Shown: piece by piece, positions 28,178 to 37,668 of the stretch
Layout: every line of letters begins with the position of its first letter
Numbering within the stretch: the first letter of the stretch is position 1
From: CAIQPS01 sp963843455
Lineage (GTDB): Bacteria > Actinomycetota > Thermoleophilia > RBG-16-64-13
Assembly (NCBI GenBank): GCA_963843455.1
Contig: CAWJKE010000002.1
Coordinates: forward strand, 7,014-71,013
Direction of reading: 5' to 3'
Length of the DNA: 64,000 nt
Position numbers and translations under genes: made by a program
The notes under the pieces: model-generated
The model's database searches: none
Seen by the model: only the letters and a program-made list of their open reading frames with translations
Told to the model about the DNA's origin: nothing

Positions 28178-30496
28178 GTGCGCGTAGTCCTAGCAGTGGT
28201 ACTCTGTCTAACCGCGACGCTCGCCGGGATTCTCGCCTTTTCGCCGGCTCGAGCATTAGGCGCCGGTGCCGTCACGCGGGTCCAGCAGACCGACACCCGC
28301 TTGGCCTTCACCGGCACCTGGGGCACCGGCTCGAACTCCGGGGCTTCCGGTAGTTCCTGGGGATACACCAACACAAGCGGGAGTCTGGTGACGGTGAAGT
28401 TCACCGGGACCTCCCTTGGCTGGATCACGGTCAAGAGCCCTAACTACGGCATCGCCCAGGTGACCGTGGACGGGGGCGCTCCGGTCACCGTAGACCTCTA
28501 CAGTCCGGACACCAAGTGGCAGCAGAAGGTATGGAGCGCGACCGGCCTCCCGGACAGCGCCCACACCGTAACCATCGCCTATACCGGTACCAAGAACCCC
28601 AGTGCGGCTGCAGCCTATATCGGGGCCGACGCCTTCGACGTGGTAGGCACCCTGACCCAAGCGGGCAGTCCTCCTCCGCCGCCGGCTTCGAACGCCACCC
28701 GGATTGAGCAGACCGACACCCGCCTGGCTCCTGCCGGCTCCTGGGGCACTGGCGGGAGTTCCGGGGCTTCCGGAGGCTCCTGGGGATACACCAACACAAG
28801 CGGGAGTCTGGTGACGGTGAAGTTCTCCGGGACCTCGCTTAGCTGGATCACAGTCAAGAGCCCTAGCTACGGCATCGCCCAGGTGACCGTGGACGGCGGC
28901 ACTCCTACGAGCGTAGACCTCTACAGCCCGGACACCAAGTGGCAACAGAAGGTATGGAGCGCGACCGGGCTCGCGAACAGCGCCCACACCGTAACTATCG
29001 CCTATTCCGGGAAGAAGAATCCCGCTGCCACCGGGGCCTACATAGGAGTGGACGCCTTCGACGTGGTAGGCACCCTGACCCAGACCGCGCCCCCGACACC
29101 GTCCACCACGACGGGCAAGACCTACTACGTGGATGCCACTGGCGGAAACGACGGCAACAACGGGCTTGCACCTGGTTCCGCCTGGAAGACGCTGAGCAAG
29201 ATCACGAGTTTCGCTTGGAGCACGGGCTTTCGTGCCGGTGACACCATCCTGTTCAAACGGGGAGAAGTGTGGCGGGAGCCATTCGCTCTAGATACTGATT
29301 CTGGAAAGACCAAGAGCGGAGCCGCGGGTGCCCCCATTACTTTCGACGCATATGGTACGGGGGCCAAGCCCGTGTGGTCCGGCAGTGCGGACTTGAGCGC
29401 CACGGGAAAATGGACCAATCAGGGCAGTAACAAGTGGCGCACGTCCGGGCTTGCGTATGAGATCGGCAACATCCTTCTCAATGGCGAAGCCTCCAACGGC
29501 AACAAGAAGTCTGCCCTCTCGGGAATCACCACTCAAGGTGACTTCTACTATGACGCTACCAACGACTACCTCTACATGTATTCCACTTCCAATCCCGGCA
29601 GCTTCTATAGCCATATAGAGGCGTGTCAGAAATTTGGAGCCGGAAGCGCTCCCAGTTCCTACATCTGGGGGGTGCATAGCTACGTGACCATTAGGAACGT
29701 CGCGATAAGGAACTATGCCTATCACGGCTTGGTCTTCGGCAACGGGTCGAGTCACATCACCATAGAGAACTGTGATTTCTCCTGGCTCGGCGGTGGCTAC
29801 GACGGCCTTGGCACCAACACCTCGGATGGCAACGGCATCATGATCTGGAACAGCGCCAGCTACGTGACCATCCGTAACTGCACCTTCCGCGACATCTGGG
29901 AGACCGCCGTCAGTCTGCAGGCCACGGGCGTGGCGAGGTCCGTGAACCACATCTATATCTACGGCAACACCATCACCAGATGCAATGCCGCCTTCGACTA
30001 CTGGCTCAAGACCGACTCGGCTTCGTCGGCCAGCGAGCTGTACTGGGTCAAGAACACCATCTACAACGTCGGGGGCGGTTTCTTCAATAGGTCCGGGCGT
30101 CAAGACAGCTACCCCGTGGGGTTCTCGATGGCTCCTTACAGTCCGCCCACGGAGGCACATATCCTGAACAACATCTTTCAGACGTGCGCGTCTGCTTACA
30201 AAGACGGCGCATATCTGGCGCCCCAGGCAACTACCAGCAGGACCGGTTGGAATATCGACTATAACTGCTACTACGTCGACAAAGCCGCTGCCTTCAAGAT
30301 CGGCGGGACACCTTACACGTTTGCCGGCTGGAAATCAGCCACCGGCAAAGACGCACACAGTAGGGCCGTTGATCCGTTGATGTTGAACCCCGCCGCAGGC
30401 GACTTTCACCTTCAGTCGACTTCTCCCTGCATCGGCGCGGGCATGGTCGTTTCTGGCATGACCTCGGCAAGCGCCGTCAACATTGGAGCCTACTGA
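28178..30496 (+). CDS. Secreted right-handed beta-helix protein with duplicated N-terminal domain
   Basis: This is a 772-residue exported protein. Residues ~1-27 are a signal peptide (VLAVVLCLTATLAGILA). Two nearly identical ~125-residue beta-rich domains follow (about 30-155 and 172-297), each with QTDTRLA, WGYTNTSGSLVTVKF, VTVDGG, DLYSPDTKWQQKVWSATGL and AFDVVGTLTQ. A short Pro/Thr linker leads into a pectate-lyase-like region beginning YYVDATGGNDGNNGLAPGSA and running to the C-terminus. The N-terminal domains resemble carbohydrate-binding beta-sandwiches. Binding, cleavage or modification of the exported polysaccharide is plausible. Catalytic residues cannot be assigned. The start is a GTG. 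Confidence 0.82.
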   Translation: MRVVLAVVLCLTATLAGILAFSPARALGAGAVTRVQQTDTRLAFTGTWGTGSNSGASGSSWGYTNTSGSLVTVKFTGTSLGWITVKSPNYGIAQVTVDGGAPVTVDLYSPDTKWQQKVWSATGLPDSAHTVTIAYTGTKNPSAAAAYIGADAFDVVGTLTQAGSPPPPPASNATRIEQTDTRLAPAGSWGTGGSSGASGGSWGYTNTSGSLVTVKFSGTSLSWITVKSPSYGIAQVTVDGGTPTSVDLYSPDTKWQQKVWSATGLANSAHTVTIAYSGKKNPAATGAYIGVDAFDVVGTLTQTAPPTPSTTTGKTYYVDATGGNDGNNGLAPGSAWKTLSKITSFAWSTGFRAGDTILFKRGEVWREPFALDTDSGKTKSGAAGAPITFDAYGTGAKPVWSGSADLSATGKWTNQGSNKWRTSGLAYEIGNILLNGEASNGNKKSALSGITTQGDFYYDATNDYLYMYSTSNPGSFYSHIEACQKFGAGSAPSSYIWGVHSYVTIRNVAIRNYAYHGLVFGNGSSHITIENCDFSWLGGGYDGLGTNTSDGNGIMIWNSASYVTIRNCTFRDIWETAVSLQATGVARSVNHIYIYGNTITRCNAAFDYWLKTDSASSASELYWVKNTIYNVGGGFFNRSGRQDSYPVGFSMAPYSPPTEAHILNNIFQTCASAYKDGAYLAPQATTSRTGWNIDYNCYYVDKAAAFKIGGTPYTFAGWKSATGKDAHSRAVDPLMLNPAAGDFHLQSTSPCIGAGMVVSGMTSASAVNIGAY

Positions 30497-30645
30497 GTAA
30501 GGGGCGGTCGGCCTACGGCCTCTAATCGTTGAAGTCACTGCCGCCCGGTACGCCTGGGGAGAGACGGGAAAGACTCCCACCCTCCCCCAGTGCGGACCGG
30601 GCGGCGGCATATCGACTAGTCCCAGCACCTGGTTGCACCAGATTC

Positions 30646-32280
30646 CTAGATCCGGATGAAATCGAGCTTCTCCAGTGCGTGCGACGCCTCGACGGCATTG
30701 GATGGCAAAGAGACATCGACGTGCTCACACCCGGGTATGGCCCTGGCATCGTGCAACATTTGCCTGACGGCGGCCTGAAACAGACCCTTTCCACGCGCGT
30801 CGGGATGCGTATAGCAGTCCACGATCAACGCCGAACCGCCCGGTGGCTGGCGTCCAGGCACGACGTCAGACTGAAGAGAGTCTCCTGGGCGCTCGATCAG
30901 CCAACTGCAATGCACGAGGCGACCTCGCTCCACCCGAGTATAGCTGTGGTAGCCGCTTTCCAAGCGACGGAGCGCCTTTGATAGGAAAACACGCCGGTTT
31001 TGCCAGGGTTCAGCGCGCTCAAACGCAAGCAAGTCCTTCAGGCTGTCCCTTGACATGACCTCGGTCACTTCGTCTTGATCGTTGCCTTCGATGTCGAAGC
31101 GAAATGTCTCATGTCCTTTGCGTTGTTCTACCGAAAGCTTCAGCCTACCTATGATGCCTCTGACGCCCAGCTGCTCTGCTATCTTTGCGGCAAGAACGGC
31201 GTCCGGATACACTCCGAGGGCCTTCATGGATTTCTTGCCGACCCTCTGCGCCCTCTCGGTCATGGCGGCGGCCGATTTGTTCCAAGAACCATGGTTATGG
31301 TACATAGTCAGCTCAAACACCCGGTCGTGAGAGTTCGCGAATCTTTCTTTCCACTCGTCCGGGCCCGGCGTCAAGTCCAACGTGAGTATGCCATCCTTCA
31401 TCAACTCGCCCTGCATCATCATCACGTGAAGCTTGCCAGGCGAAAGCTTCGCGTACCGGGGCGAGTGGGCAAGCACCCCAATCTGGACGGAGCGAGAGTC
31501 GCATAGTCCCAGGTGCGCTGACACGACTGCGTCATCAACAGTCAGCACAGTGAAGTGAAGAATATCCGTCTGGTCGAGCAGCGAAATCAGGAACGCCCTT
31601 TTCCGAGGATCGCTCTGAAAGGGCAGCACATCGTGCAGCGCCCCCTGACGCAGGTCGTGCAAGATGCTGATCTCGTCTAGCAAAGAGTTGGCCCGCGACG
31701 CAGCCAGCACCCGCTCGAAACTGACGTTCCCCATCCTGTTCAGCCGCGTTATTCGGCTCTTGTTGCCGCTCTTTCGATAGGATTCCGCTAGTTCTACCGG
31801 GTCGATGAGCAGGAGAGGACGCTTACAGGGCCTCAGTCTGCACCATCGCGCCAACATCTTGTCATTGGTGAAACAGTCGAGCGGCGTGTCGGGGGGAAGA
31901 TATCTGAAACGAAGCTTCTCCCCCGGGAACTGCCTTCTCACTGATGCGAGCGCCTCGCGAATGAAGGAATCCTCCCCGTCCCGCAAGGCAATCCACGCCG
32001 TGTACTCTCCCTGAGGATCCCCGGCAACTATGAGCCCTGGGCCCTTCTTCGGAACCGCGAGTGTCAGGAGGCCCGAAAGAGTACCATCGGGGTCATATCC
32101 GCTCACAAGCACAGGGCTGAACTGATCTGCGTAGGCCTCGTACCAAGTCCTGGCAAAGCCAGGGCTCTGAGCCGGAGCTGCCCAGGGACACGCCCCGTAC
32201 AGCGCAGCCCAAGCCTCTCGGAAATAACGGTCCGACAACTGTTGCAGCGCTTCATCGCCGCGAGTGATAACCAGCGCCAT
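30646..32280 (-). CDS. FemAB/CelD-type GNAT acetyltransferase, probably two domains
   Basis: This ~544-residue protein has an N-terminal region typical of CelD/BcsL or FemAB-like acyltransferases: SPGFARTWYEAYADQFSPVL near the start, then SYRKSGNKSRITRLNRMG, then TLDLTPGPDEWKERFA near residue 330. The C-terminal ~120 residues look like a second GNAT fold, with DCYTHPDARGKGLFQAAVR as the acetyl-CoA loop and a final EKLDFIRI strand. It probably transfers an acyl or aminoacyl group to a polymer or lipid-linked sugar. The ATG at 32280 (MALVITRGD) is a better start than codons further upstream. It is intact. Confidence 0.72.
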   Translation of the reverse strand: MALVITRGDEALQQLSDRYFREAWAALYGACPWAAPAQSPGFARTWYEAYADQFSPVLVSGYDPDGTLSGLLTLAVPKKGPGLIVAGDPQGEYTAWIALRDGEDSFIREALASVRRQFPGEKLRFRYLPPDTPLDCFTNDKMLARWCRLRPCKRPLLLIDPVELAESYRKSGNKSRITRLNRMGNVSFERVLAASRANSLLDEISILHDLRQGALHDVLPFQSDPRKRAFLISLLDQTDILHFTVLTVDDAVVSAHLGLCDSRSVQIGVLAHSPRYAKLSPGKLHVMMMQGELMKDGILTLDLTPGPDEWKERFANSHDRVFELTMYHNHGSWNKSAAAMTERAQRVGKKSMKALGVYPDAVLAAKIAEQLGVRGIIGRLKLSVEQRKGHETFRFDIEGNDQDEVTEVMSRDSLKDLLAFERAEPWQNRRVFLSKALRRLESGYHSYTRVERGRLVHCSWLIERPGDSLQSDVVPGRQPPGGSALIVDCYTHPDARGKGLFQAAVRQMLHDARAIPGCEHVDVSLPSNAVEASHALEKLDFIRI

Positions 32281-32328
32281 ATCCGCAACCTGCTGGGCGA
32301 CTACCACAAAGGCAATGGTGAAGCCCAA

Positions 32329-32836
32329 GAGCTAGTCAGAGCCTGGTCGGAAGAACTCAAAACCAGCTTCGGATAGACACAATGGCGTCGTGCGATTATC
32401 TCCGCGCCTCCAGTGACTCTAGAGCGTCCGTACGCTCGTGAACCGCGTCTTGTCTATCTGTGCATTCCGTGGTGGTTCATTTTGGCAGCCGGGCTTCTGG
32501 ATAGTCCCACAAGTCACAGCCCGAATCAGAGCAGCCCTGACGAACCGTTTGAACCTTCTGAGGCCGGTGGTCACCCCCGCACACACCTGACAATTCGCTT
32601 TCACACTATCATAGGAACTGGACAGACGAACGCGCTCAGGTCAGAGCCCCTCTTCTCAGAACTCAGTCGACTGGGCGTCACCATCCATAGAAGTGTGCCT
32701 GTAGAATGTATGGGCAGGAAGTCGAAGGGTGCACTCATACACCGGTTCAAGGGCGCCGCGAGTCACTCCTTTCGGGAGCTACGCAGACTGCCGGGCACCC
32801 GGCAGCCACCCGCACAACAGACAGGGCTAAGGACAG
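32329..32836. other. Gene-free spacer upstream of a methyltransferase gene
   Basis: Open frames here have no recognisable motifs and poor coding character. The region separates the divergent acetyltransferase (minus) and methyltransferase (plus) genes, so promoters for both are expected. I see no unambiguous ones. Confidence 0.4.
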
Positions 32837-33659
32837 ATGAACAAGTTCGACACCGAGGTTAAGCAGGGCCAACGCTTCCAATTCGGCCGCAATTGGCAAG
32901 CTTTTCTGTCCACAGTAAACGAGGAGAGAATCCGAACCGCCGAGAACTCGCTTAAAGATATGCTGCAAGTGGATAGTCTCAACGGCAAGCGCTTCTTGGA
33001 CATCGGCTCTGGAAGCGGGCTCTTTTCATTGGCGGCGCGACGATTGGGAGCACAAGTCCATTCCTTCGACTATGACCCCGCTTCTGTAGCTTGTACAAAT
33101 GAACTTCGGTCAAGATATAGGCCTAATGATGGAGACTGGCTTGTTCAAGAAGGTTCTATTCTAGATGACAGCTTTGTTGAATCGTTAGGAACCTTCGATT
33201 TGGTCTATTCATGGGGTGTTTTACACCACACGGGCCATCTGTGGACTGCCTTGGGCAATGCTGTCTCTCTTGTGGGTCGTAATGGTACTCTTTTCATAGC
33301 TATATATAACAATCAAGGTTGGAAGTCGCGCCTTTGGAGGAAAACAAAAGAGTTTTACTGTTCAGGATTCATCGGCAAAGCGGTTGTGTGCACCATTTTT
33401 ATTCCCTATTTCTTTTTGAGGGAACTAGGTTCATCCATAAGTAGAAGGCAGAATTCATTCCTTAGGCACAAGAAGGCTAGAGGTATGTCAATCTTCCACG
33501 ACTGGCTTGACTGGCTAGGCGGTCTGCCATTTGAGGTTGCGACAGTCAAGAGAAGTGTTTCACTTTGTGAAGAATAGAGGGTTCGCACTGGAGAATATCG
33601 CGACCGCCAATGGTTTGGGCAATAACCAGTTCGTGTTTGTCAGAGAGTCAGATCGGTGA
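32837..33659 (+). CDS. SAM-dependent methyltransferase (3' frameshift, AT-richer)
   Basis: This is a class I methyltransferase. Motif I is FLDIGSGSGLFSLAARRLG and motif II lies around VHSFDYDPASV. A post-motif region, FDLVYSWGVLHHTGH, is typical of the Methyltransf_11/23 group. A shift near 33548 ends the long frame early. The next frame continues REVFHFVKNRGFALENIAT and LGNNQFVFVRESDR with a stop at 33659, a normal end. The middle of the gene is visibly more AT-rich than its neighbours and has different codon use, suggesting recent acquisition. The likely job is methylation of a sugar residue in the polymer. Confidence 0.82.
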
Positions 33660-34032
33660 GACCCCACTAACCCTCAAAAAGGCGCACACCCGCGTCGAAC
33701 ACCGGTGGAAAGAGTATCACCACATTCGGCCCCCATAGCTCTCTCAAAGGACGCCACCTTGCACCAGAAACCTTCCTCTTGCCCCGGTTCTCGCCTTTCT
33801 CCCTGGAGGAGCTTCTGTCACTTTCCGATAACGAACCTTGTAGAGTGAGAACAGCTTCAGCCCGCTGGGACAGTCGCAGATTCAAGTTGAGGCTTCGGAC
33901 ATCAAAGTAAGGGTGGCATGGATTCCTATTCCATCTCTAGGAATGTCGCGATGCGTTGCCGAGCATCCATGGTGCGGCCGCACCTGAAGGCCCTTCCGCA
34001 AGTCAGCCTCGCGAGACGTAATTGCCCACGAT
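33660..34032. other. Gene-free or decayed stretch before the acetyltransferase
   Basis: No convincing gene is seen. In the last ~50 bases the frame of the following acetyltransferase is open from 33988 and reads SRDVIAHDVQRRV, so its real N-terminus may start a little upstream of the GTG at 34033, possibly after a base shift. Confidence 0.35.
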
Positions 34033-34536
34033 GTGCAGCGGCGGGTACGGATGTATGGCGAGGCTTACGGTGTCTTCGGCGCGACTCTCGAGACCCAGCT
34101 CGGCCGGCTGCTCCTAGACACGCCCGCGTTTTGCAGCTTGTTCTATCATCGCCTAGGCTACGGACATCGGGTCGCCAACTGGGCGACATTCCAAGTGGCG
34201 AAGCGTGCTCTGAAGCCTCTACCGACACTCTACCTTGCCACAGAGTCTATCGGGCCGGGGCTCTTCATCCTTCACGGGGACGCAACCATGGTTTCCGCCC
34301 GGTCGATCGGACGTGACTGCACGATAATGGAGCACGTCATCATCGGCTATGGGAACGCAACAGACCGCCCCACGGTCGGCGACGAAGTCACCGTGTGTGC
34401 CGGCGCCATCGTCGTCGGAGATGTAACGCTCGGAGATGGCTGCACCGTTGGAGCCGGGGCGGTCGTGGTCGACAACGTGCCGGCCGGGGTGACGGTCGTC
34501 GGGCCGAAGGCTCACGCCATAGAGCGTGTGCATTGA
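34033..34536 (+). CDS. Serine-acetyltransferase-like hexapeptide acyltransferase
   Basis: This is a left-handed beta-helix (LbH) acyltransferase of the CysE/WcaB/NeuO style. The C-terminal half shows hexapeptide repeats: ARSIGRDCTIMEHVIIG, PTVGDEVTVCAGAIVVGD and VTLGDGCTVGAGAVVVDN, followed by VPAGVTVVGPKA. The N-terminal ~60 residues are helical (LYHRLGYGHRVANW-like sequence). The expected catalytic histidine region reads GPGLFILHGDATMV, where serine acetyltransferases have GLxIxHxxGxV. In a polysaccharide locus, O-acetylation of a sugar is more likely than cysteine biosynthesis. The exact start is uncertain. Confidence 0.78.
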   Translation: MQRRVRMYGEAYGVFGATLETQLGRLLLDTPAFCSLFYHRLGYGHRVANWATFQVAKRALKPLPTLYLATESIGPGLFILHGDATMVSARSIGRDCTIMEHVIIGYGNATDRPTVGDEVTVCAGAIVVGDVTLGDGCTVGAGAVVVDNVPAGVTVVGPKAHAIERVH

Positions 34537-34695
34537 GAGCCGCGTCCTTGGGTGAGCAGCTCAAGAAAGCGCTGAGCGCGACTCCGGTGCTACCAAGCCT
34601 TGCCAGCCGGGAGGCATTCTGCTGGCGGTCTACTTAGGGTGTGTCCTATAGTGGAGAGCGCTCCGGATGGGTATGCCAATGCCGGGAGAGCTGTC

Positions 34696-35364
34696 ATGCG
34701 GCGTATTCTCTTTCGTAGATCGTTGACGCCACGGAACCTGGCACGTCGAAGCAGGATTGTGTGGGACAAAACTCGAGGGCTGGATTTCTTGAGTATCACG
34801 AAGGCTGAAGATGTGGGCCTCGATCCGGCACTCGCACAAGATTCTGCACCGTCCGGCAACAAGTATCTGGTGAATGTGCTCAAGGATCTGAACATCTCGT
34901 CAAACGACTCGATTATAGACATCGGATGCGGGAAAGGGAGTGCAATGCGAACGATGCTGAAGTTCCCATTTGCACGAGTTGACGGCGTAGAGATTTCTGA
35001 ACATATTGCCAGCATAGCTGCTCTTAATTTTCGCCGTCTCAATTCAGACAGAAGTAGGGTATTCTTACGAGATGCTTCGCTATTTGATGATTACGACCCA
35101 TACAATTTTATTTATTTCTATAACCCATTTAGTTCTGGAATCATGACGGCCGTTATGAATGCGGTGTTTGCGTCTATCAATAGGTCAGAGAGGGAGTTGA
35201 TTATAGTCTATAGCACTCCTGCTGCCCATGATGTTGTTGTCTCTCAAGGCGTTTTTTCACAGATCAGGGTCTATCCTTATGAGTGGGGTAATCGGATAGC
35301 GGTATATTCCAATCGCTTTGGCTCTGACTCGAGACTGTCCACCACCACGGCGCTCCGGTGCTAG
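34696..35364 (+). CDS. SAM-dependent methyltransferase-like protein (AT-richer)
   Basis: This ~222-residue protein has motif I SIIDIGCGKGSAMRTML and an acidic residue ending strand 2 (VDGVEISEHIASIAAL). A FIYFYNPFSSGIM segment sits where many small-molecule methyltransferases have the motif IV loop. The ATG at 34696 has GGGAGAG upstream. A GTG at 34651 is the alternative. Base composition is markedly AT-richer than the flanking glycosyltransferase genes, as in the methyltransferase at 32837. It is convergent with the glycosyltransferase gene at 35430. Confidence 0.72.
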   Translation: MRRILFRRSLTPRNLARRSRIVWDKTRGLDFLSITKAEDVGLDPALAQDSAPSGNKYLVNVLKDLNISSNDSIIDIGCGKGSAMRTMLKFPFARVDGVEISEHIASIAALNFRRLNSDRSRVFLRDASLFDDYDPYNFIYFYNPFSSGIMTAVMNAVFASINRSERELIIVYSTPAAHDVVVSQGVFSQIRVYPYEWGNRIAVYSNRFGSDSRLSTTTALRC

Positions 35365-35429
35365 AGCAACAACCAGTGCCGCAGTCCCCGTGGCCGACCT
35401 ACCTTGTAGTCTGCGGCCAGGGCGACCTT

Positions 35430-36587
35430 TCAGATCTCCGGGCCACCGGTCTCCGCTTCGTACCACACGTATTCCGCTACCTCGGTGTTGCCCTTCTTGC
35501 GATTCGCGCGAACGGCCCCATAGACATGTGCCAGGCGCGAGGCCGAAAGAGCGGCGGTGAAATGCTGCCCCGCGAACGAATGAGCGCGAAGCGCAACCTC
35601 CTCTCGGAAGAGCGGGTCCTCGCAAGCTCGTACGATCAGGTTCTCCAGGGTGTCGGGCGACGCGTCGGGCGCCAGCAGGCCCAGGTCACCGTCTCGGAAG
35701 AAATCCGGGAGTCCTCCGACCGGGCAGGTGATCACGGTAAGACCGAACGCCAGCGCCTCAAGCACTGCGTTCGGCATGCCCTCCGTAGCGCTGGGCAGCG
35801 CGAAGATGTCGCTGGCGAGCAAGATCTCGACCTTCGCCGCCCCTCTGGCGTCACCCACGAAGGCTGAGGCCGGTATGCCGTTGGCCAGGGCTGCAGCCAT
35901 GGCCCCCGCCTCTTCAGCGCCGGTTCCGGCGACGACGAGATCCAGGTTGGGAACCCTGTGCCGGGCGCTTGCGTAGGCCTGGATCGTCTCGTAGAGCCCC
36001 TTGCCCTCCACCAGTCGGGCCATGAACAGAAGCTGGAGTCGGCCCTGTTTGGCGACGCGTGCACGGATCGCCTCGGGAGAAGCCGCCTGAAAACAGTCGT
36101 CGGAGACCACCGTCGTCAACACGTGCACCGGGCCCCGATAACCCCATTTCTTCAGTTGCGTCCTGAACCCCGAATAGAGCACGATACACGCGTCTGCCCG
36201 GAAGAAGACAGCTCGAAAGAGATGTAGAAGAGGACCACGGAGCCTCGTTTCGGTTCGCTGATCCCACCCGCGGAAGAAGACCACCACCTGACGGCCAAAC
36301 GCTCGGGCGACCAGCACTGAGAGGCCGTCGCGAAGTAAACACCTAAGGTTGAGGGTGGGGTTGACGTGGACGATATCCGCGTCCGAGCGCGCGAGCGCCG
36401 CGGCCAATCGAACGTTGTCGGACACGGCACGGACCACTCGTATGAATCTGGGTTGGCTGTCGAGGGTCGCGCCGACGCGCAGGATGGTGATGTCGTTCAG
36501 GTGGGGCGCAACCGCCTCGTAGTAGTTGAAAATGCCGCCGCCAAGGGCGGCGTGCGGCACCGTTATCAGCACGCTACGACCCGTCAC
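35430..36587 (-). CDS. Glycosyltransferase, GT4 family
   Basis: This GT-B fold glycosyltransferase begins at a GTG at 36587, whose GTGA overlaps the stop of the upstream glycosyltransferase. The N-terminal domain has the glycine-rich loop PHAALGGGIFNYYEAV. The donor-binding C-terminal domain shows LLFMARLVEGKGLYETI, DIFALPSATEGMPNAVLEAL and GLTVITCPVGG, with the conserved Glu pair of GT4 enzymes. At ~385 residues it is full length. It adds one sugar of the repeat unit from an NDP-sugar at the cytoplasmic membrane. The specificity is unknown. Confidence 0.88.
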   Translation of the reverse strand: MTGRSVLITVPHAALGGGIFNYYEAVAPHLNDITILRVGATLDSQPRFIRVVRAVSDNVRLAAALARSDADIVHVNPTLNLRCLLRDGLSVLVARAFGRQVVVFFRGWDQRTETRLRGPLLHLFRAVFFRADACIVLYSGFRTQLKKWGYRGPVHVLTTVVSDDCFQAASPEAIRARVAKQGRLQLLFMARLVEGKGLYETIQAYASARHRVPNLDLVVAGTGAEEAGAMAAALANGIPASAFVGDARGAAKVEILLASDIFALPSATEGMPNAVLEALAFGLTVITCPVGGLPDFFRDGDLGLLAPDASPDTLENLIVRACEDPLFREEVALRAHSFAGQHFTAALSASRLAHVYGAVRANRKKGNTEVAEYVWYEAETGGPEI

Positions 36588-37666
36588 GTCCGCTTTGCTC
36601 CCAGGGCTTCGGCATACACCCTCTCGGTCGCGCGGATCATCGCCTCCACGGAATAGTCCCGCCTGGCCACGTCCGCGGCTCGTGCCCCCATGGCCTTCGC
36701 AGCCTCGCGATGCTGATATACCCATCGCAACTGGGCCACGAGTCCTTGATAGTCACCGGGATCCACCAGAAGACCGGTGTCCTCATGCACGACGAGCTCA
36801 TCCGTCCCGCCCCCTCTGCTGCAGACGACCGGCAGTCCGCAGGCCATGTACTCGAGGATGGTGTTCGAACAACCCTCCACCCTGTTGGGCGACGTCATCA
36901 GCACCCCGCAGTCGCACGCCAGGAGTTGAGGGATCACGTCGGGAGCGAAGCCGAACTCCAGCACCCCGGCCTCTATGAGGTCTGTGGCCTCGGACTCGAG
37001 ACGGTGCCGGTCGGGTCCATCGCCGAGGGCGACGAATCGGAGGGCGCCGGGACCGAGTTCGGCGACAAGCCCCCGCGCCGCGGCGATGAAGCAAGCGTAG
37101 TCCTTGGCCGGATGCATCCTCGCGGCCATGACAACAGTGAAGCGCGCGTCTTTTCGTTGGCTGGGTGCGAGCGCGATTCGCGAAGAGTCGAAGCCGTTCC
37201 GGATCACTCTGCCCCGCTCTGGAGGTATGTGAGCGGACGCCAGACCACTCTGGCTGTTCGCCACTACGATGGAGGCGCGATCCATGCCGGCCGTGTTTCG
37301 CGACGAGCGGACGAGCTCGACGTCACCGGTTCTGATGGTAGCGTCGATGAATGGGATGCCAAGCGCTCGGTAGATCGGGAATCCCGCCAGTGTCGTCAGG
37401 TAACCCCACGAATGGACGAGTTGAGGACGCCAGCGTACGACGGTGCCCCAGAGGCGCAATAGGGGCAGCGGATCGTATTTCCAGCGCCGCCCGGCTATCT
37501 CCAGGTGGATTCCTCGGTCTTGAAGGTAAGCGGCGAATGGACCACCCTCCAGGGCGAAGCATCGAACTTCATACTCTTTCGGTAGATTCGAGACCGTCAG
37601 CGCCATTTGGCGTTCCGCGCCGTCCGGCACCAGGGAGTCGATTAGAACGAGTAGGCGCACGAGCAC
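36584..37666 (-). CDS. Glycosyltransferase, GT4 family
   Basis: The N-terminal motif is LIDSLVPDGAERQMALTVSN. The C-terminal half has VVMAARMHPAKDYACFI, SPNRVEGCSNTILEYMACGL and PVVCSRGGGTDELV, the classic EX7E nucleotide-sugar site. A GTG near 37666 (or the next one, six bases on) is the likely start. The gene overlaps asnB by a few bases upstream and the next glycosyltransferase by 4 bases downstream, so it belongs to a tight operon. It is intact. Confidence 0.88.
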   Translation of the reverse strand: MLVRLLVLIDSLVPDGAERQMALTVSNLPKEYEVRCFALEGGPFAAYLQDRGIHLEIAGRRWKYDPLPLLRLWGTVVRWRPQLVHSWGYLTTLAGFPIYRALGIPFIDATIRTGDVELVRSSRNTAGMDRASIVVANSQSGLASAHIPPERGRVIRNGFDSSRIALAPSQRKDARFTVVMAARMHPAKDYACFIAAARGLVAELGPGALRFVALGDGPDRHRLESEATDLIEAGVLEFGFAPDVIPQLLACDCGVLMTSPNRVEGCSNTILEYMACGLPVVCSRGGGTDELVVHEDTGLLVDPGDYQGLVAQLRWVYQHREAAKAMGARAADVARRDYSVEAMIRATERVYAEALGAKRT

Positions 37667-37668
37667 CT

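Noticed and set aside
32413..32862. 150-codon plus-strand open frame
   Set aside because: No motif, and poor codon character. It overlaps the start of the methyltransferase in another frame.
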